Assembly (NCBI GenBank): GCA_035370465.1
Contig: DAOOVW010000040.1
Span: forward strand, 1-14,619
Direction: 5' to 3'
Length of the DNA stretch: 14,619 nt
From: a bacterium
GTDB taxonomy: Bacteria; Ratteibacteria; UBA8468; B48-G9; JAFGKM01
Position numbers and translations under genes: made by a program. The notes below the pieces were generated by a model. It was not told the origin of the DNA and did not search any database. It saw nothing but the letters and a program-made list of their open reading frames with translations. The stretch's first letter is position 1; every line of letters starts with the position of its first letter. Positions 1 through 8,248 of the stretch are shown here, piece after piece.

Positions 1-63
1 CACTACATATTTGCAGAAACCCGTATGAAATAAGGATTTTTCATTTTTGAGTGGCAACTTGAC

Positions 64-91
64 TTGACAGGTAATATTTTTGTAGTATAGT
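64..91 (+). promoter_or_regulatory. Sigma-70-type promoter of the beta-helix gene
   Basis: A perfect -35 box TTGACA (64-69) is followed after 16 bp by TATAGT (86-91), one mismatch from the -10 consensus. Transcription would start near 98, leaving a purine-rich leader of about 78 nt before the ATG at 176. The -10 box lies inside a palindrome (81-99), so the promoter is probably repressor-controlled. Read from sequence only. Confidence 0.65.
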
Positions 92-99
92 ATACAACA
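81..99. promoter_or_regulatory. Palindromic operator over the -10 box
   Basis: TGTAGTATAGTATACAACA is a 19-bp palindrome centred on G90 with a single mismatched pair (A84/A96); its core GTATA-G-TATAC is perfect. It covers the -10 box, where a bound repressor would block RNA polymerase. The TGT...TATAC..ACA shape resembles sites of GntR-type regulators of sugar-acid and carbohydrate genes. That regulator family is inference: no regulator gene lies in the window. Confidence 0.5.
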
Positions 100-175
100 C
101 TAATATTTAGTATAAAAAAGAGGAAAAAGAAAATGGAAAAGAAAAGAATAGAAGAAGAGAAAAAGAGGAGATGAT

Positions 176-2074
176 ATGATAAAACTTTATGTTTCGCAGG
201 AAGGAAATGATAATTGGTCAGGACAAATTCCGTTTTCTAATCAAAATAATAGTGATGGCCCATTTAGAACAATCCAAAGAGCAAAGGAAGAAATCACTAA
301 GCAAAAAGAAAATGGTAAATTAAGACAACCAATTGTTTTTTATATGAAAAGAGGAACTTATTTTCTTGATGAGCCAATTATTTTTAATTCAGATGATAGT
401 GGTACTCCTAAATTTCCTGTTCTTTTTACATCTTTTAAAAATGATAAAGTTGTTATAAGTGGTGGTAAAAAAATAGAGAAATGGAATGAAACCAAAATAA
501 ATGGGAAAGAAATTATTGTTTTTAAAGTCCCATTTATTAAAGATGATTTAAGAGAAATTTTTATAAATGGGGAAAAAAGAAACAGAACAAGATTTCCAGA
601 AAAAAAATTTTTATTATATAAAAGAGATAAAATTCCTTCTGATTGGAACAAGGGGGAAGATTTAATTTATTTAAGAGAGGATATTTTAGGAAACATTAAA
701 TATATAGAAAATAGTGAATTTATTTTTTTACACTTATGGGTTGATGTTCATCTTCCTGTTAAAGAAGTAGATTATGAAAAAGGGATTGTGAAATTTAAGA
801 AAAAGAGTTTAAGGTATCTTTATGATGGAGATACACCTGCAAGATTTTATATTGAGAATATTTTTGATATAGATCAGAAAGGGTCTTTTTATTTTGATAA
901 AGAAAAAAAAGAAATATATTATATCCCTCTTGAAAATGAAAATATTTTTGAAATAGTTGTTCCTTATCTTGAAAATTTAATTATTTTTGAAGGTAATTAC
1001 AAAAATAATGAATTTGTGGAATATATCAATTTTAAAAATATTATTTTTTCACATACAAACTTTACACTAGATAAAAATTCTGCTGGAGACATGCAAGCAG
1101 GATATGAGATTTCAGGTAGTATAAAAGGGAGTGGTTGTAAAAATATAACTTTTGAAAATTGTAATTTTTCTAAACTTGGAAATTATGCAATTGAATTTAG
1201 AGATGGTTGTAAAAATAATGAGATAACAAAATGTAAAATTTTTGAAAATGCAGGAGGTGGAATAAAAATAGGGGAATTTTTAAGAAGCGATGAAGTTGAT
1301 TTATTAAAAAATGATTATTTAAGACATACATATGGGAATAAAATTGTTAATTGTGAAATTTATAATTGTGGTAAGACATTTCACCAGTGTGTTGGAGTAT
1401 TAATAGGACAGAGTTACAATAATATTGTTTCAAATTGTAATATCTATAATCTTTATTATTCAGGTATATCAGTTGGCTGGACATGGGGTTATAAAACATC
1501 TCTTGCTTACAACAATATAATTGAATACAACCAAATTCACCATATCGGAAAACCAGAAAGAGAAAAAGAAGCATTTTTAAGTGATATGGGGGGAATTTAC
1601 ACTCTTGGGATACAACCCGGAACAATTTTGAGAAAAAATAAAATTTACAATATTTCTGCATATAGATATGGCGGGTGGGGAATATATCTTGATGAAGGAA
1701 GTTCAGAAATTATTGTTTATGGGAATATGGTTTTTTATACGACTCATGGTGGATTTCATCAACATTATGGTAAGAACAATTTAATAATAAAAAATATTTT
1801 CGCTTTTGGGAAAGAAACACAGATAGTAAGAAGTAAAGAAGAACAACATTTATCTTTTAAATTTGTTGATAATATTGTTTATTGGGAAGAAGGAGAACTT
1901 TTAAAAGGAAACTTAAAAGATTTTAATTTTTATTTTGATAAAAACATTTATTGGAATACTTCTAGACAAAAATTCAAATTTGGTGAATTTACATTTGAAC
2001 AATGGCAAGAGAAAGGGATGGATAAAAATTCAAAAATTGAAGAAGTTGATATATCTTTATTTTTGAAAAAATAA
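176..2074 (+). CDS. Right-handed beta-helix protein, GH141-like
   Basis: This is a 632-residue parallel beta-helix protein that resembles glycoside hydrolase family 141, known for alpha-L-fucosidase and xylanase members. The N-terminus has the family opening (YVSQEGND near 5-12, PFRTIQRA near 29-36, a G-T-Y-F-L turn at 60-64, DSGT at 74-77). Short Asn/Cys/Ile-rich helix rungs run from about 280 to 570. The most conserved block is DMGGIYTLG (470-478), then YGGWGIYLDEGSS (498-510) and GFHQHYGKNN (526-535), where catalytic acids are likely (D470, D506, E507; inferred). No signal peptide is visible, so it probably acts in the cytoplasm on imported oligosaccharides. The start at 176 has GAGGAG at 165-170. 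Family placement is fairly secure; substrate is not. Confidence 0.8.
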   Translation: MIKLYVSQEGNDNWSGQIPFSNQNNSDGPFRTIQRAKEEITKQKENGKLRQPIVFYMKRGTYFLDEPIIFNSDDSGTPKFPVLFTSFKNDKVVISGGKKIEKWNETKINGKEIIVFKVPFIKDDLREIFINGEKRNRTRFPEKKFLLYKRDKIPSDWNKGEDLIYLREDILGNIKYIENSEFIFLHLWVDVHLPVKEVDYEKGIVKFKKKSLRYLYDGDTPARFYIENIFDIDQKGSFYFDKEKKEIYYIPLENENIFEIVVPYLENLIIFEGNYKNNEFVEYINFKNIIFSHTNFTLDKNSAGDMQAGYEISGSIKGSGCKNITFENCNFSKLGNYAIEFRDGCKNNEITKCKIFENAGGGIKIGEFLRSDEVDLLKNDYLRHTYGNKIVNCEIYNCGKTFHQCVGVLIGQSYNNIVSNCNIYNLYYSGISVGWTWGYKTSLAYNNIIEYNQIHHIGKPEREKEAFLSDMGGIYTLGIQPGTILRKNKIYNISAYRYGGWGIYLDEGSSEIIVYGNMVFYTTHGGFHQHYGKNNLIIKNIFAFGKETQIVRSKEEQHLSFKFVDNIVYWEEGELLKGNLKDFNFYFDKNIYWNTSRQKFKFGEFTFEQWQEKGMDKNSKIEEVDISLFLKK

Positions 2075-2116
2075 TTTTTTTCCAACAGTAGTAATTAAGT
2101 TTCCTTCTATTTATTA

Positions 2117-4234
2117 TTAAAATTTTTCCCAGCGAAAAATGGAAAAAATTCCTTGCGCAATATCTTTTTTAAATCCTTTTTTGTTATTTTTAATTTCAAT
2201 AGGAATTTTTTCATTTGTACAAAGGTCTTCAATTTCAGAAGAATTACCCCAAAATTTTTCTGATGCACTAATAAAAACTGACTTTTCATTTCCATTATTG
2301 GTTAAAAACAATAATCTATATTTTCCAGAAATGCCAGTTTGCCATTTAATAGTATTTGTTTCCTCTTTGCTCTCTACTGTTAATTCTGGAAGTCCATTAC
2401 AATCTTTCACAACTTCAAACAGTAATTCTTCAAAATCTTTGTATTGACTACAATAATATGGTAAACCAATAAAAGTGCCAATCATATAAACTTTCCCTTT
2501 TCCAAAATTTTGGCTTATGAAAATAGGATTGTTATTTATATCTCTTGCCAATATAAAAGAACTATTTTTACTAACCAGAGGAGTTAACCATCCACTTGGT
2601 TTAAGAGAGAATTTTTTATTTTTAAGAAATACTGCAATTTCTTCCTGGTTAATAATTCTTCTTCCCTCATCACTAATTCCTAATTCCCAAGTAAAATTTC
2701 TTTCTTCTCCTGGATAACGATAAAAACCAAGTGAAGTAAATGAATCTGTTTCACCTTCACAAAAAATAGTTCCTCCTGATTGTAAAAATTTCATTAAATG
2801 AACAGCAACTTCTGGACGAATAATTAATGACCATGGCATAAATAAAACTTTTAATTTATAAAGAATATCAAGATGATTACTTTCTACAATTTCATAGGGT
2901 ATATTACAGTTTTCAAGAGATAAAAGATACCCTAATAAATTTTTCCCAGCAAGTTCACTATTTCCATCACTTGCCCAGTTTAAATAGTAATTATCTGGTT
3001 CAAATAAAACACCAACTTTGGGATTATCAGGTTGATATGTTTGAAATAAGTCATTATATTTATTGAGCAATTTCCCTGTTTTTTTCATTGCTTTAATTCT
3101 TTCTTCTGCTTTTCCATCATTACCTGCAATTCCAAAACCAGATGATTCTCTTCCAAATACCTCATCACGCCAGCACCAGAAAATTACCGCTTTTGCACCA
3201 CGCCCATATCCATTCCATATCCATCGTTGTTGTAAATCTGCTGGAACTGATAGGTCAACCATATGTCCATTTCTTGCAGAACCACCTTGAAGTTCACTAA
3301 CCCACATAACTTTTCCTCTTGTTGCTGAACGAATTGCTTCTATCCTAACTCCCAGAATTGATTCATCAAATCTGCCCCAAAGAGGAAAGTGCGAGGAACC
3401 AAATCCATCTAATTGGTCTGCCAAAAACCAATCATTTCCTCTACATAATGTTTGTTCAAATCCACCTTCTAAACTCATTATTGATGGCTGTCCACAGTGG
3501 GCAGTTATGATATGTTCTTTATCTTCTGACCTTATAGATTCATAACGAAATTTCATATGTTTGGTTGCTCTCCATGTTAAAAACTTTAAGAATTCCATCA
3601 TTTCAGTATAAGGGCGAGCAGGAAGTTTTCCTGGAAAAACATCTTCCCATTGAGAATATCTACGTTTCCATGCCTTATTTAAGTTTTCTAAACTTTCATA
3701 ATTTTCTTTTAACCACTCTCTAAAAAGATTTAAGGTGTTTGGACAATAGCAAACATATCCATCTGCCTGGACTGCCCATCTTGTTTCATTCCAACAATCC
3801 CAGCCAATAAGATTTTTCACCCCTGCATACCGTTTTGCTATCGTTTTTAAAAAATTTTCCATTAACTCTTGAACTTTAAGATGGTCAGTACAACCACCAG
3901 GAGTAAGGCCAACATTACATTCAATTCTAAGACTGGAAATAACATTATTTCCCATATGGTCTATCATATATGAATCAGGAATAATACGATGAATCCAGAA
4001 AGGATGAATTTCTGCAATTGTGCTAATAATTACATTTAGTCCTTTTTTTTCACCTTCAGAAATAAGTTCATCATAATCATCAAATTTAAAAATACCCATT
4101 TTGGGTTCTATCCATCCCCAGCAAGCCCAAAGTTGAATAGTATTAAAGCCAGAATCACGAATTTTACTCAAATCTTCCTTCCAGAATTTTTTTTCTGGAA
4201 ATGGTGGCCTATAATATTGAACACCTAATATCAT
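2117..4234 (-). CDS. Beta-galactosidase, GH42
   Basis: This 705-residue protein has the length and layout of GH42: a TIM barrel (about 1-380), a trimerisation/amidotransferase-like domain (about 400-610, with GGTIFCEGE and GKGKVYMIGTF) and a small beta domain. The acid/base is E150 in GWDCWNE and the nucleophile is E314 in WVSELQGG, close to E141/E312 of the Thermus A4 enzyme. C106 and the C162/C164 pair recall the metal-binding cysteine cluster of some GH42 enzymes, although the last cysteine of that cluster is not where I would expect it. No signal peptide, so cytoplasmic cleavage of galactosides is expected. The start is supported by AAAGGAG 6 bases upstream (4241-4247). It is convergent with the beta-helix gene, 42 bp between the stops. 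An alpha-L-arabinopyranosidase within GH42 is the main alternative. Confidence 0.9.
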   Translation of the reverse strand: MILGVQYYRPPFPEKKFWKEDLSKIRDSGFNTIQLWACWGWIEPKMGIFKFDDYDELISEGEKKGLNVIISTIAEIHPFWIHRIIPDSYMIDHMGNNVISSLRIECNVGLTPGGCTDHLKVQELMENFLKTIAKRYAGVKNLIGWDCWNETRWAVQADGYVCYCPNTLNLFREWLKENYESLENLNKAWKRRYSQWEDVFPGKLPARPYTEMMEFLKFLTWRATKHMKFRYESIRSEDKEHIITAHCGQPSIMSLEGGFEQTLCRGNDWFLADQLDGFGSSHFPLWGRFDESILGVRIEAIRSATRGKVMWVSELQGGSARNGHMVDLSVPADLQQRWIWNGYGRGAKAVIFWCWRDEVFGRESSGFGIAGNDGKAEERIKAMKKTGKLLNKYNDLFQTYQPDNPKVGVLFEPDNYYLNWASDGNSELAGKNLLGYLLSLENCNIPYEIVESNHLDILYKLKVLFMPWSLIIRPEVAVHLMKFLQSGGTIFCEGETDSFTSLGFYRYPGEERNFTWELGISDEGRRIINQEEIAVFLKNKKFSLKPSGWLTPLVSKNSSFILARDINNNPIFISQNFGKGKVYMIGTFIGLPYYCSQYKDFEELLFEVVKDCNGLPELTVESKEETNTIKWQTGISGKYRLLFLTNNGNEKSVFISASEKFWGNSSEIEDLCTNEKIPIEIKNNKKGFKKDIAQGIFSIFRWEKF

Positions 4235-4280
4235 AAATTTCTCCTTTTTAATTGTGAGGTACTGCTAAAGTTTTGGTTAT

Positions 4281-4292
4281 TTTCAATTGAAA
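4281..4292. promoter_or_regulatory. Perfect 12-bp palindrome in the GH42 leader
   Basis: TTTCAATTGAAA is a perfect palindrome 47 bp upstream of the GH42 start codon and downstream of its predicted promoter, where a repressor could act as a roadblock. In DNA this AT-rich a 12-mer palindrome can arise by chance, so the regulatory role is only suggested. Confidence 0.25.
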
Positions 4293-4322
4293 CAAAATTT
4301 ATATTTTTAATTTCATATAGAT

Positions 4323-4350
4323 ATTGTAAAATATAGTTTTAGAAAGTCAA
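4323..4350 (-). promoter_or_regulatory. Candidate promoter of the GH42 gene
   Basis: On the minus strand TTGACT (4350-4345) is followed after 16 bp by TACAAT (4328-4323), each one base from consensus. It would give a leader of about 80 nt before the ATG at 4234. It sits between the GH42 gene and the transposase relic. Confidence 0.45.
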
Positions 4351-4370
4351 ATTTTTGTAGAAACTATTTT

Positions 4371-4627
4371 TTGATTATAATTTACTCAGAAAGAGGAATA
4401 TAATTTGTAACGATGGCAAAAAAGATATGAATTATAGGGTTATTGGACAATAGAAAGCTAACAGGAAGAAGGGATTGCTGGTAGATGAGGAAATTATTCT
4501 TGAGGGACAAATTACTCAACAGAAATATCCTGAAAAATTAAGGATAATAACATATTATGATGATGAACATGATAAAATTTATCAGTTTTTGACAAACAAT
4601 TTCTACCGCTTTTTATCAAGAGAATGA
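4371..4627 (+). pseudogene. Decayed IS4-family transposase fragment
   Basis: This stretch encodes the middle of an IS4-type DDE transposase in broken form. The readable pieces are SERGI-[stop]-FVT (4386-4412), DMNYRVIGQ (4424-4450), a TAG at 4451, then an open stretch to a TGA at 4625-4627 holding GLLVDEEI, YPEKLRIITYYD and FLTNNF. Such proteins typically carry FVTR..KN, a KG.L.D.I segment, YP..LR.I.YYD and FLTNNF in this order. The frame changes near the A-run at 4418-4423, two stops interrupt it, and everything after FLTNNF, including the segment with the final catalytic Glu, is missing. It is an old insertion scar without function. No terminal inverted repeats were found. Confidence 0.75.
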
Positions 4628-4655
4628 ATAGAAGAGAAAAAGATATGGGGAAAAA

Positions 4656-7247
4656 ATGTTAAAAAAGATATTAACCAGGTTGGTATTTGGCTTGTTTTTA
4701 TTATGTTTTGCAGGGAACGTATTGGGATTAGAGATGAAAAAATATATCTATACAGAGGACTTTGAAGAAAAAGATCCTGTGAAGTTTTGGACAAGCAATG
4801 GAAAGTATACAATAAATTTTAAGGGATTAACAGATGAAAAAGCATTTTCAGGCAAGCAGAGTTTTAAATTAGATATAACCTTTGAAGAAGGGAACTTTTT
4901 TTACTGGTGTATTCCTGTAAAAGTTCCAGCAGAAGGGGAATTAAAATTTTCAGGTAGCATACTTTTAGGAGAAGAAACAACAGGCAGTGCTGGATTAGGA
5001 GTAAATGTAATTTTCCCACCTACTTGGTATTCTAGTTGTGGTAGTTTTGATACTTATGGGACAACAAAAGGCGAATGGAAACTAATAGAAGGTGACTTAG
5101 TGAAATATGGTAAAGAGACTGCTGAGGGAGTGTTTAAGCAACATGTTTGGTGGGTAAGTGGGAAAGATGTAGGCGTTTATGTTGATAGAGTAGGAATTTT
5201 TCTATATGGTAGTTCAGGCAAGAGAGTAGTTGTTTATGTAGACGATATAAAAATAGAAGGAGAAGTTCCAACAGAAGAATCATATAAACAAGAGATAGAG
5301 AGAAGGTGGTCAGTTGTAAAAACGAGATTTGATGAGAAGAAAATATCTGATTGGGAAAAAATATTGGTAGAAAGTCAGCAAGAGATATCTACATTTACCT
5401 CTCTTACTCCAGAGGCAGAGGTAATAAAAAAAGATGTAGAAGAAAAGATAAATATTTTGAAGAAAGAAATAGAGGAAATAAAAAAAAGAGGATATATCAA
5501 TAAGCCAGAGGTAGATGAAATGAATCTTTCATTAACACAACTAAAAGATACTATTAAAACCATAAAGAGTATTTCAGAAAGAGAAATAAAACAAAGGGGA
5601 TGTCTTATTTATATTATCTCCCCAATTAGTGGACAGAAGATATTACCCAAAGATACATTTATTCCTGGTAATATATCTGATGAGATACAATTAGTAGCAA
5701 CGCCTGGAGAATATGAGTCAGGGAGTTTTGTAATACATTCACTTTCTAACATAACATCTTTGAAAGTAGAAGTTGAAGATTTAAAAGGAGAAAAAGGAAT
5801 TATATCTTCTGAAAATATAGACATAAAGTTGGTAAAATGTTGGTATCAATCAGGGACTGCATGGAGTAGTATAATTCAGGAAAAAAATAACAGAGTATTA
5901 GTTCCAGAATTATTGCTTAATGATGATAATTTAATAAAAATTGACTATGAAAATGAAAAAAATTATCTAAAACTAAATTTTCCAGAAGGCGAGAAATATA
6001 TTTGGATAAGCGATCCAGATGAACCTGAAGGAAATCAAGCCAAAATTTTATCTATAAATGATTATCCAGTAAAAGATAGTTCTGTTCTTTTGCCAGTGAA
6101 TATACCCGAAAAGACAAACAAACAATTCTGGTTAACAATAAAAGTCCCTTCTGATACAAAGGATGGGATATATACAGGAACAATAAAACTATCAGATACA
6201 AAAGGAGAAATAGGGGAAATTATATTAAGAGTAAAAGTTCTGCCATTTATTCTTGCATCTCCCAAAACATATTATGATATAAACGAAGATTTTATTTCAA
6301 GTATTTATTATCGTGGAGTTCTACATAAAGATTATCCGGAAGGGACAATATCATCGGAATATAAAAGTAAAGAACAATTAAAGGCAGAACTAAAAGATAT
6401 GTATGAACATGGGATAACAAATCCTATTTGTTATCAAGGTTCTGATGAAAAATTTTTAGGAGAGTACTTAAAAATAAGGCAGGAAGTAGGGATAGTTAAC
6501 CAAATTCTTTATTCTATTATAAGTGCTAATTGTCCACCATCTGCTATAAAAAAAATCATAGAATTTGTTAAAGAATATGGAATAGAAGAAGTTTATTTTT
6601 ATGGTATTGATGAGGCATCAGGAGAAATGTTATCAGCCCAGAGGCCTGCATGGGAAGCAATACACGGGGCAGGAGGTAAAGTATTTGTTGCTGGCTATAA
6701 AGGAGATAATTTTGCTTTAATGGGAGATATACAGGATTTATTTGTTCGTGCTGGTTATCCATCAAGAGAAGAAGCAGAAAAGTGGCATGCAGTTGGGCAT
6801 AAAATTTGGTGTTATGCCCATCCGCAAGCAGGTCCAGAGAATCCAGAGGTATGGAGAAGAAATTTTGGTCTTGTTCTATGGAAAAGCAATTATGATGGAG
6901 CAGCGACGTATGCTTATCAGCATTCTTTTGGGAATATCTGGAATGATTTTGACCATCCTACATATAGAGACCATAATTTTACTTATCCAACAGTAAACGG
7001 GGTAATAGATACAATTGCATTAGAAGGTTATAGGGAAGGACAAGATGATATAAGATATGGAACAACTTTAAAAATAGAAATAGAAAAAGGGAAAAAATCA
7101 AAAAATCAAAAAATAAAAAGTATAGCACTTGAGGCAGAAAAATATTTAGAAGAAATAGATGTGGAGAGAGGGGATTTAGAAACTATTCGTTTAGAGATGA
7201 TTAACTACATACTAAAATTAACAGATAGGTATGAAAAGCAAAGATAA
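4656..7247 (+). CDS. Secreted GH123/DUF4091-like glycosidase
   Basis: This 863-residue exported protein begins with a signal peptide (MLKKIL, hydrophobic core 9-20, likely cleavage after NVLG at 21-24). Residues about 30-202 look like a carbohydrate-binding beta-sandwich (EDFEEKDPVKFW opening, YVDDIKI close). A charged helical or coiled-coil linker follows (205-315), then a beta-sandwich (about 320-530) and a TIM-barrel-like region to about 805. The Asp-Glu pair D652-E653 in YGIDEASGE matches the adjacent D-E pair used by GH123 enzymes in substrate-assisted catalysis. The C-terminal pattern RNFGLVLWKSNYDGA...WNDF...RDHNFTYPT...IALEGYREGQDD (735-798) is the DUF4091/GH123 C-terminal signature. 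GGGG at 4647-4650 lies 5 bases before the ATG. It heads the five-gene run. The exact substrate (N-acetylgalactosaminide for true GH123) is uncertain. Confidence 0.75.
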   Translation: MLKKILTRLVFGLFLLCFAGNVLGLEMKKYIYTEDFEEKDPVKFWTSNGKYTINFKGLTDEKAFSGKQSFKLDITFEEGNFFYWCIPVKVPAEGELKFSGSILLGEETTGSAGLGVNVIFPPTWYSSCGSFDTYGTTKGEWKLIEGDLVKYGKETAEGVFKQHVWWVSGKDVGVYVDRVGIFLYGSSGKRVVVYVDDIKIEGEVPTEESYKQEIERRWSVVKTRFDEKKISDWEKILVESQQEISTFTSLTPEAEVIKKDVEEKINILKKEIEEIKKRGYINKPEVDEMNLSLTQLKDTIKTIKSISEREIKQRGCLIYIISPISGQKILPKDTFIPGNISDEIQLVATPGEYESGSFVIHSLSNITSLKVEVEDLKGEKGIISSENIDIKLVKCWYQSGTAWSSIIQEKNNRVLVPELLLNDDNLIKIDYENEKNYLKLNFPEGEKYIWISDPDEPEGNQAKILSINDYPVKDSSVLLPVNIPEKTNKQFWLTIKVPSDTKDGIYTGTIKLSDTKGEIGEIILRVKVLPFILASPKTYYDINEDFISSIYYRGVLHKDYPEGTISSEYKSKEQLKAELKDMYEHGITNPICYQGSDEKFLGEYLKIRQEVGIVNQILYSIISANCPPSAIKKIIEFVKEYGIEEVYFYGIDEASGEMLSAQRPAWEAIHGAGGKVFVAGYKGDNFALMGDIQDLFVRAGYPSREEAEKWHAVGHKIWCYAHPQAGPENPEVWRRNFGLVLWKSNYDGAATYAYQHSFGNIWNDFDHPTYRDHNFTYPTVNGVIDTIALEGYREGQDDIRYGTTLKIEIEKGKKSKNQKIKSIALEAEKYLEEIDVERGDLETIRLEMINYILKLTDRYEKQR

Positions 7248-7280
7248 TTTTGATAGAACCACATATAAAGAGGAAAAAAA

Positions 7281-8153
7281 ATGAGAAAATTTGATTATAA
7301 TAAAATTAAAAATCCAGTAATGAAAGATAAAGAAGTCAATTTGAGGGACCCAGCATGTTATTTAAAAGATGGTATAATTTATGTTTTTTTTACAATTCAT
7401 AATTTAAAAGATGATACTGTCTGTATTGGGATGACAAAAACATATGATTTTATTGAATTTGATAAAATAAGAAGTATTTCTCCAATTGGTTATGCTTCTC
7501 CTGGAAATATTATAAAGGTAGAAAATAAATGGTTTCTTTGTTATCAGCAATATAAGGAATTTCCACATTACCTTTGTTATTCCTGGACTTACGACTTTGA
7601 AAATTTTTCTCCACCTAAAAAATTTTTTAATACAGATAAAACAAATAAATGGAATGAAGATGGAAGAACAATAGACCCTTATATTGTTGAAAATAATGGA
7701 GTTTATTATTGTTTTTATGTTGGTTCAAATAGATGGTTAAAAGGTAATGGTTATAATATGATAGGGATGGCAAAAAGTTATGATTTTGAAAATTGGCAAG
7801 ATGTATCAAAAGAAAAACCAGTTATTGGAGTAAATTATGATTGGGAAAAACCAGATGGAAATGAAAATAATTGTGTAATTAAAGTAGGAGAAAAATGGGT
7901 TATGTTATATTCTGCTTCATTAACATATCAAAAAATTGCCTATGCTGAAAGTTATGACCTTTTGAACTGGAATAAAAGATGTTTGTGTGATGTACCTATT
8001 ATAAAAGAAAGTGAATTAAGATTTGGCGCTCCTTTTATAATTGAAGGGCTATCAAAAAATAGTGAATATTATATGATTTATATGGGTGAAGATAAGAATA
8101 ATAGAACAAGTTTTATTCTTCTAAAAAGTTATGACCTGATTCACTGGTCTTAA
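7281..8153 (+). CDS. Five-bladed beta-propeller glycosidase-like protein
   Basis: This 290-residue protein is made of repeated propeller blades ending in an S/T-Y-D-x-x-x-(F/W) turn: TYDFIEF (54-60), TYDFENF (103-109), SYDFENW (166-172), SYDLLNW (224-230) and SYDLIHW (283-289). LRDPACY (21-27) and TIDPYIV (130-136) put acidic residues D23 and D132 where GH43/GH32-type enzymes carry theirs; E195 is a possible third acid. This supports the GH43/GH32/GH130-like superfamily without fixing the family. No signal peptide. The start has AAAGAGG 7 bases upstream and lies 33 bp after the preceding gene, so co-transcription is likely. It could also be a sugar-binding protein without catalysis. Confidence 0.65.
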   Translation: MRKFDYNKIKNPVMKDKEVNLRDPACYLKDGIIYVFFTIHNLKDDTVCIGMTKTYDFIEFDKIRSISPIGYASPGNIIKVENKWFLCYQQYKEFPHYLCYSWTYDFENFSPPKKFFNTDKTNKWNEDGRTIDPYIVENNGVYYCFYVGSNRWLKGNGYNMIGMAKSYDFENWQDVSKEKPVIGVNYDWEKPDGNENNCVIKVGEKWVMLYSASLTYQKIAYAESYDLLNWNKRCLCDVPIIKESELRFGAPFIIEGLSKNSEYYMIYMGEDKNNRTSFILLKSYDLIHWS

Positions 8154-8248
8154 ATTATTTCATTCAAATTCCCATTAGAGGAAAAGGGGGGCTTATTTAT
8201 GTTCCTGAATTTGACAATAATGGGTTTTCATATACAATTATTTATATG
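8154..8248 (+). other. Gap with propeller-like relic and an 18-codon mini-ORF
   Basis: The gap between the propeller gene and rhaB shows two overlapping signals. In the rhaB frame, open back to 8135, the codons upstream of the start read GLIYVPEF and then YTIIYMG, which echoes YYMIYMG near the end of the propeller protein. The rhaB start codon is the M of that motif, so this may be the tail of a lost paralogue. In another frame, a purine-rich GAGGAAAAGGGGGG (8177-8190) precedes an ATG at 8199 that opens an 18-codon ORF (MFLNLTIMGFHIQLFIWE) ending at 8255, overlapping the rhaB start by 10 bases. The rhaB ATG has no Shine-Dalgarno of its own, so reinitiation from the mini-ORF is possible. Confidence 0.35.

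Noticed and set aside
25..48. ATGAAA/TTTCAT hairpin followed by T-run as a terminator of an upstream gene
   Set aside because: The stem is only six AT-rich pairs with an eight-base loop; too weak in this composition to call.
2075..2116. Bidirectional terminator between the convergent genes
   Set aside because: There are T-runs and AT-rich sequence but no convincing inverted repeat in the 42 bp.
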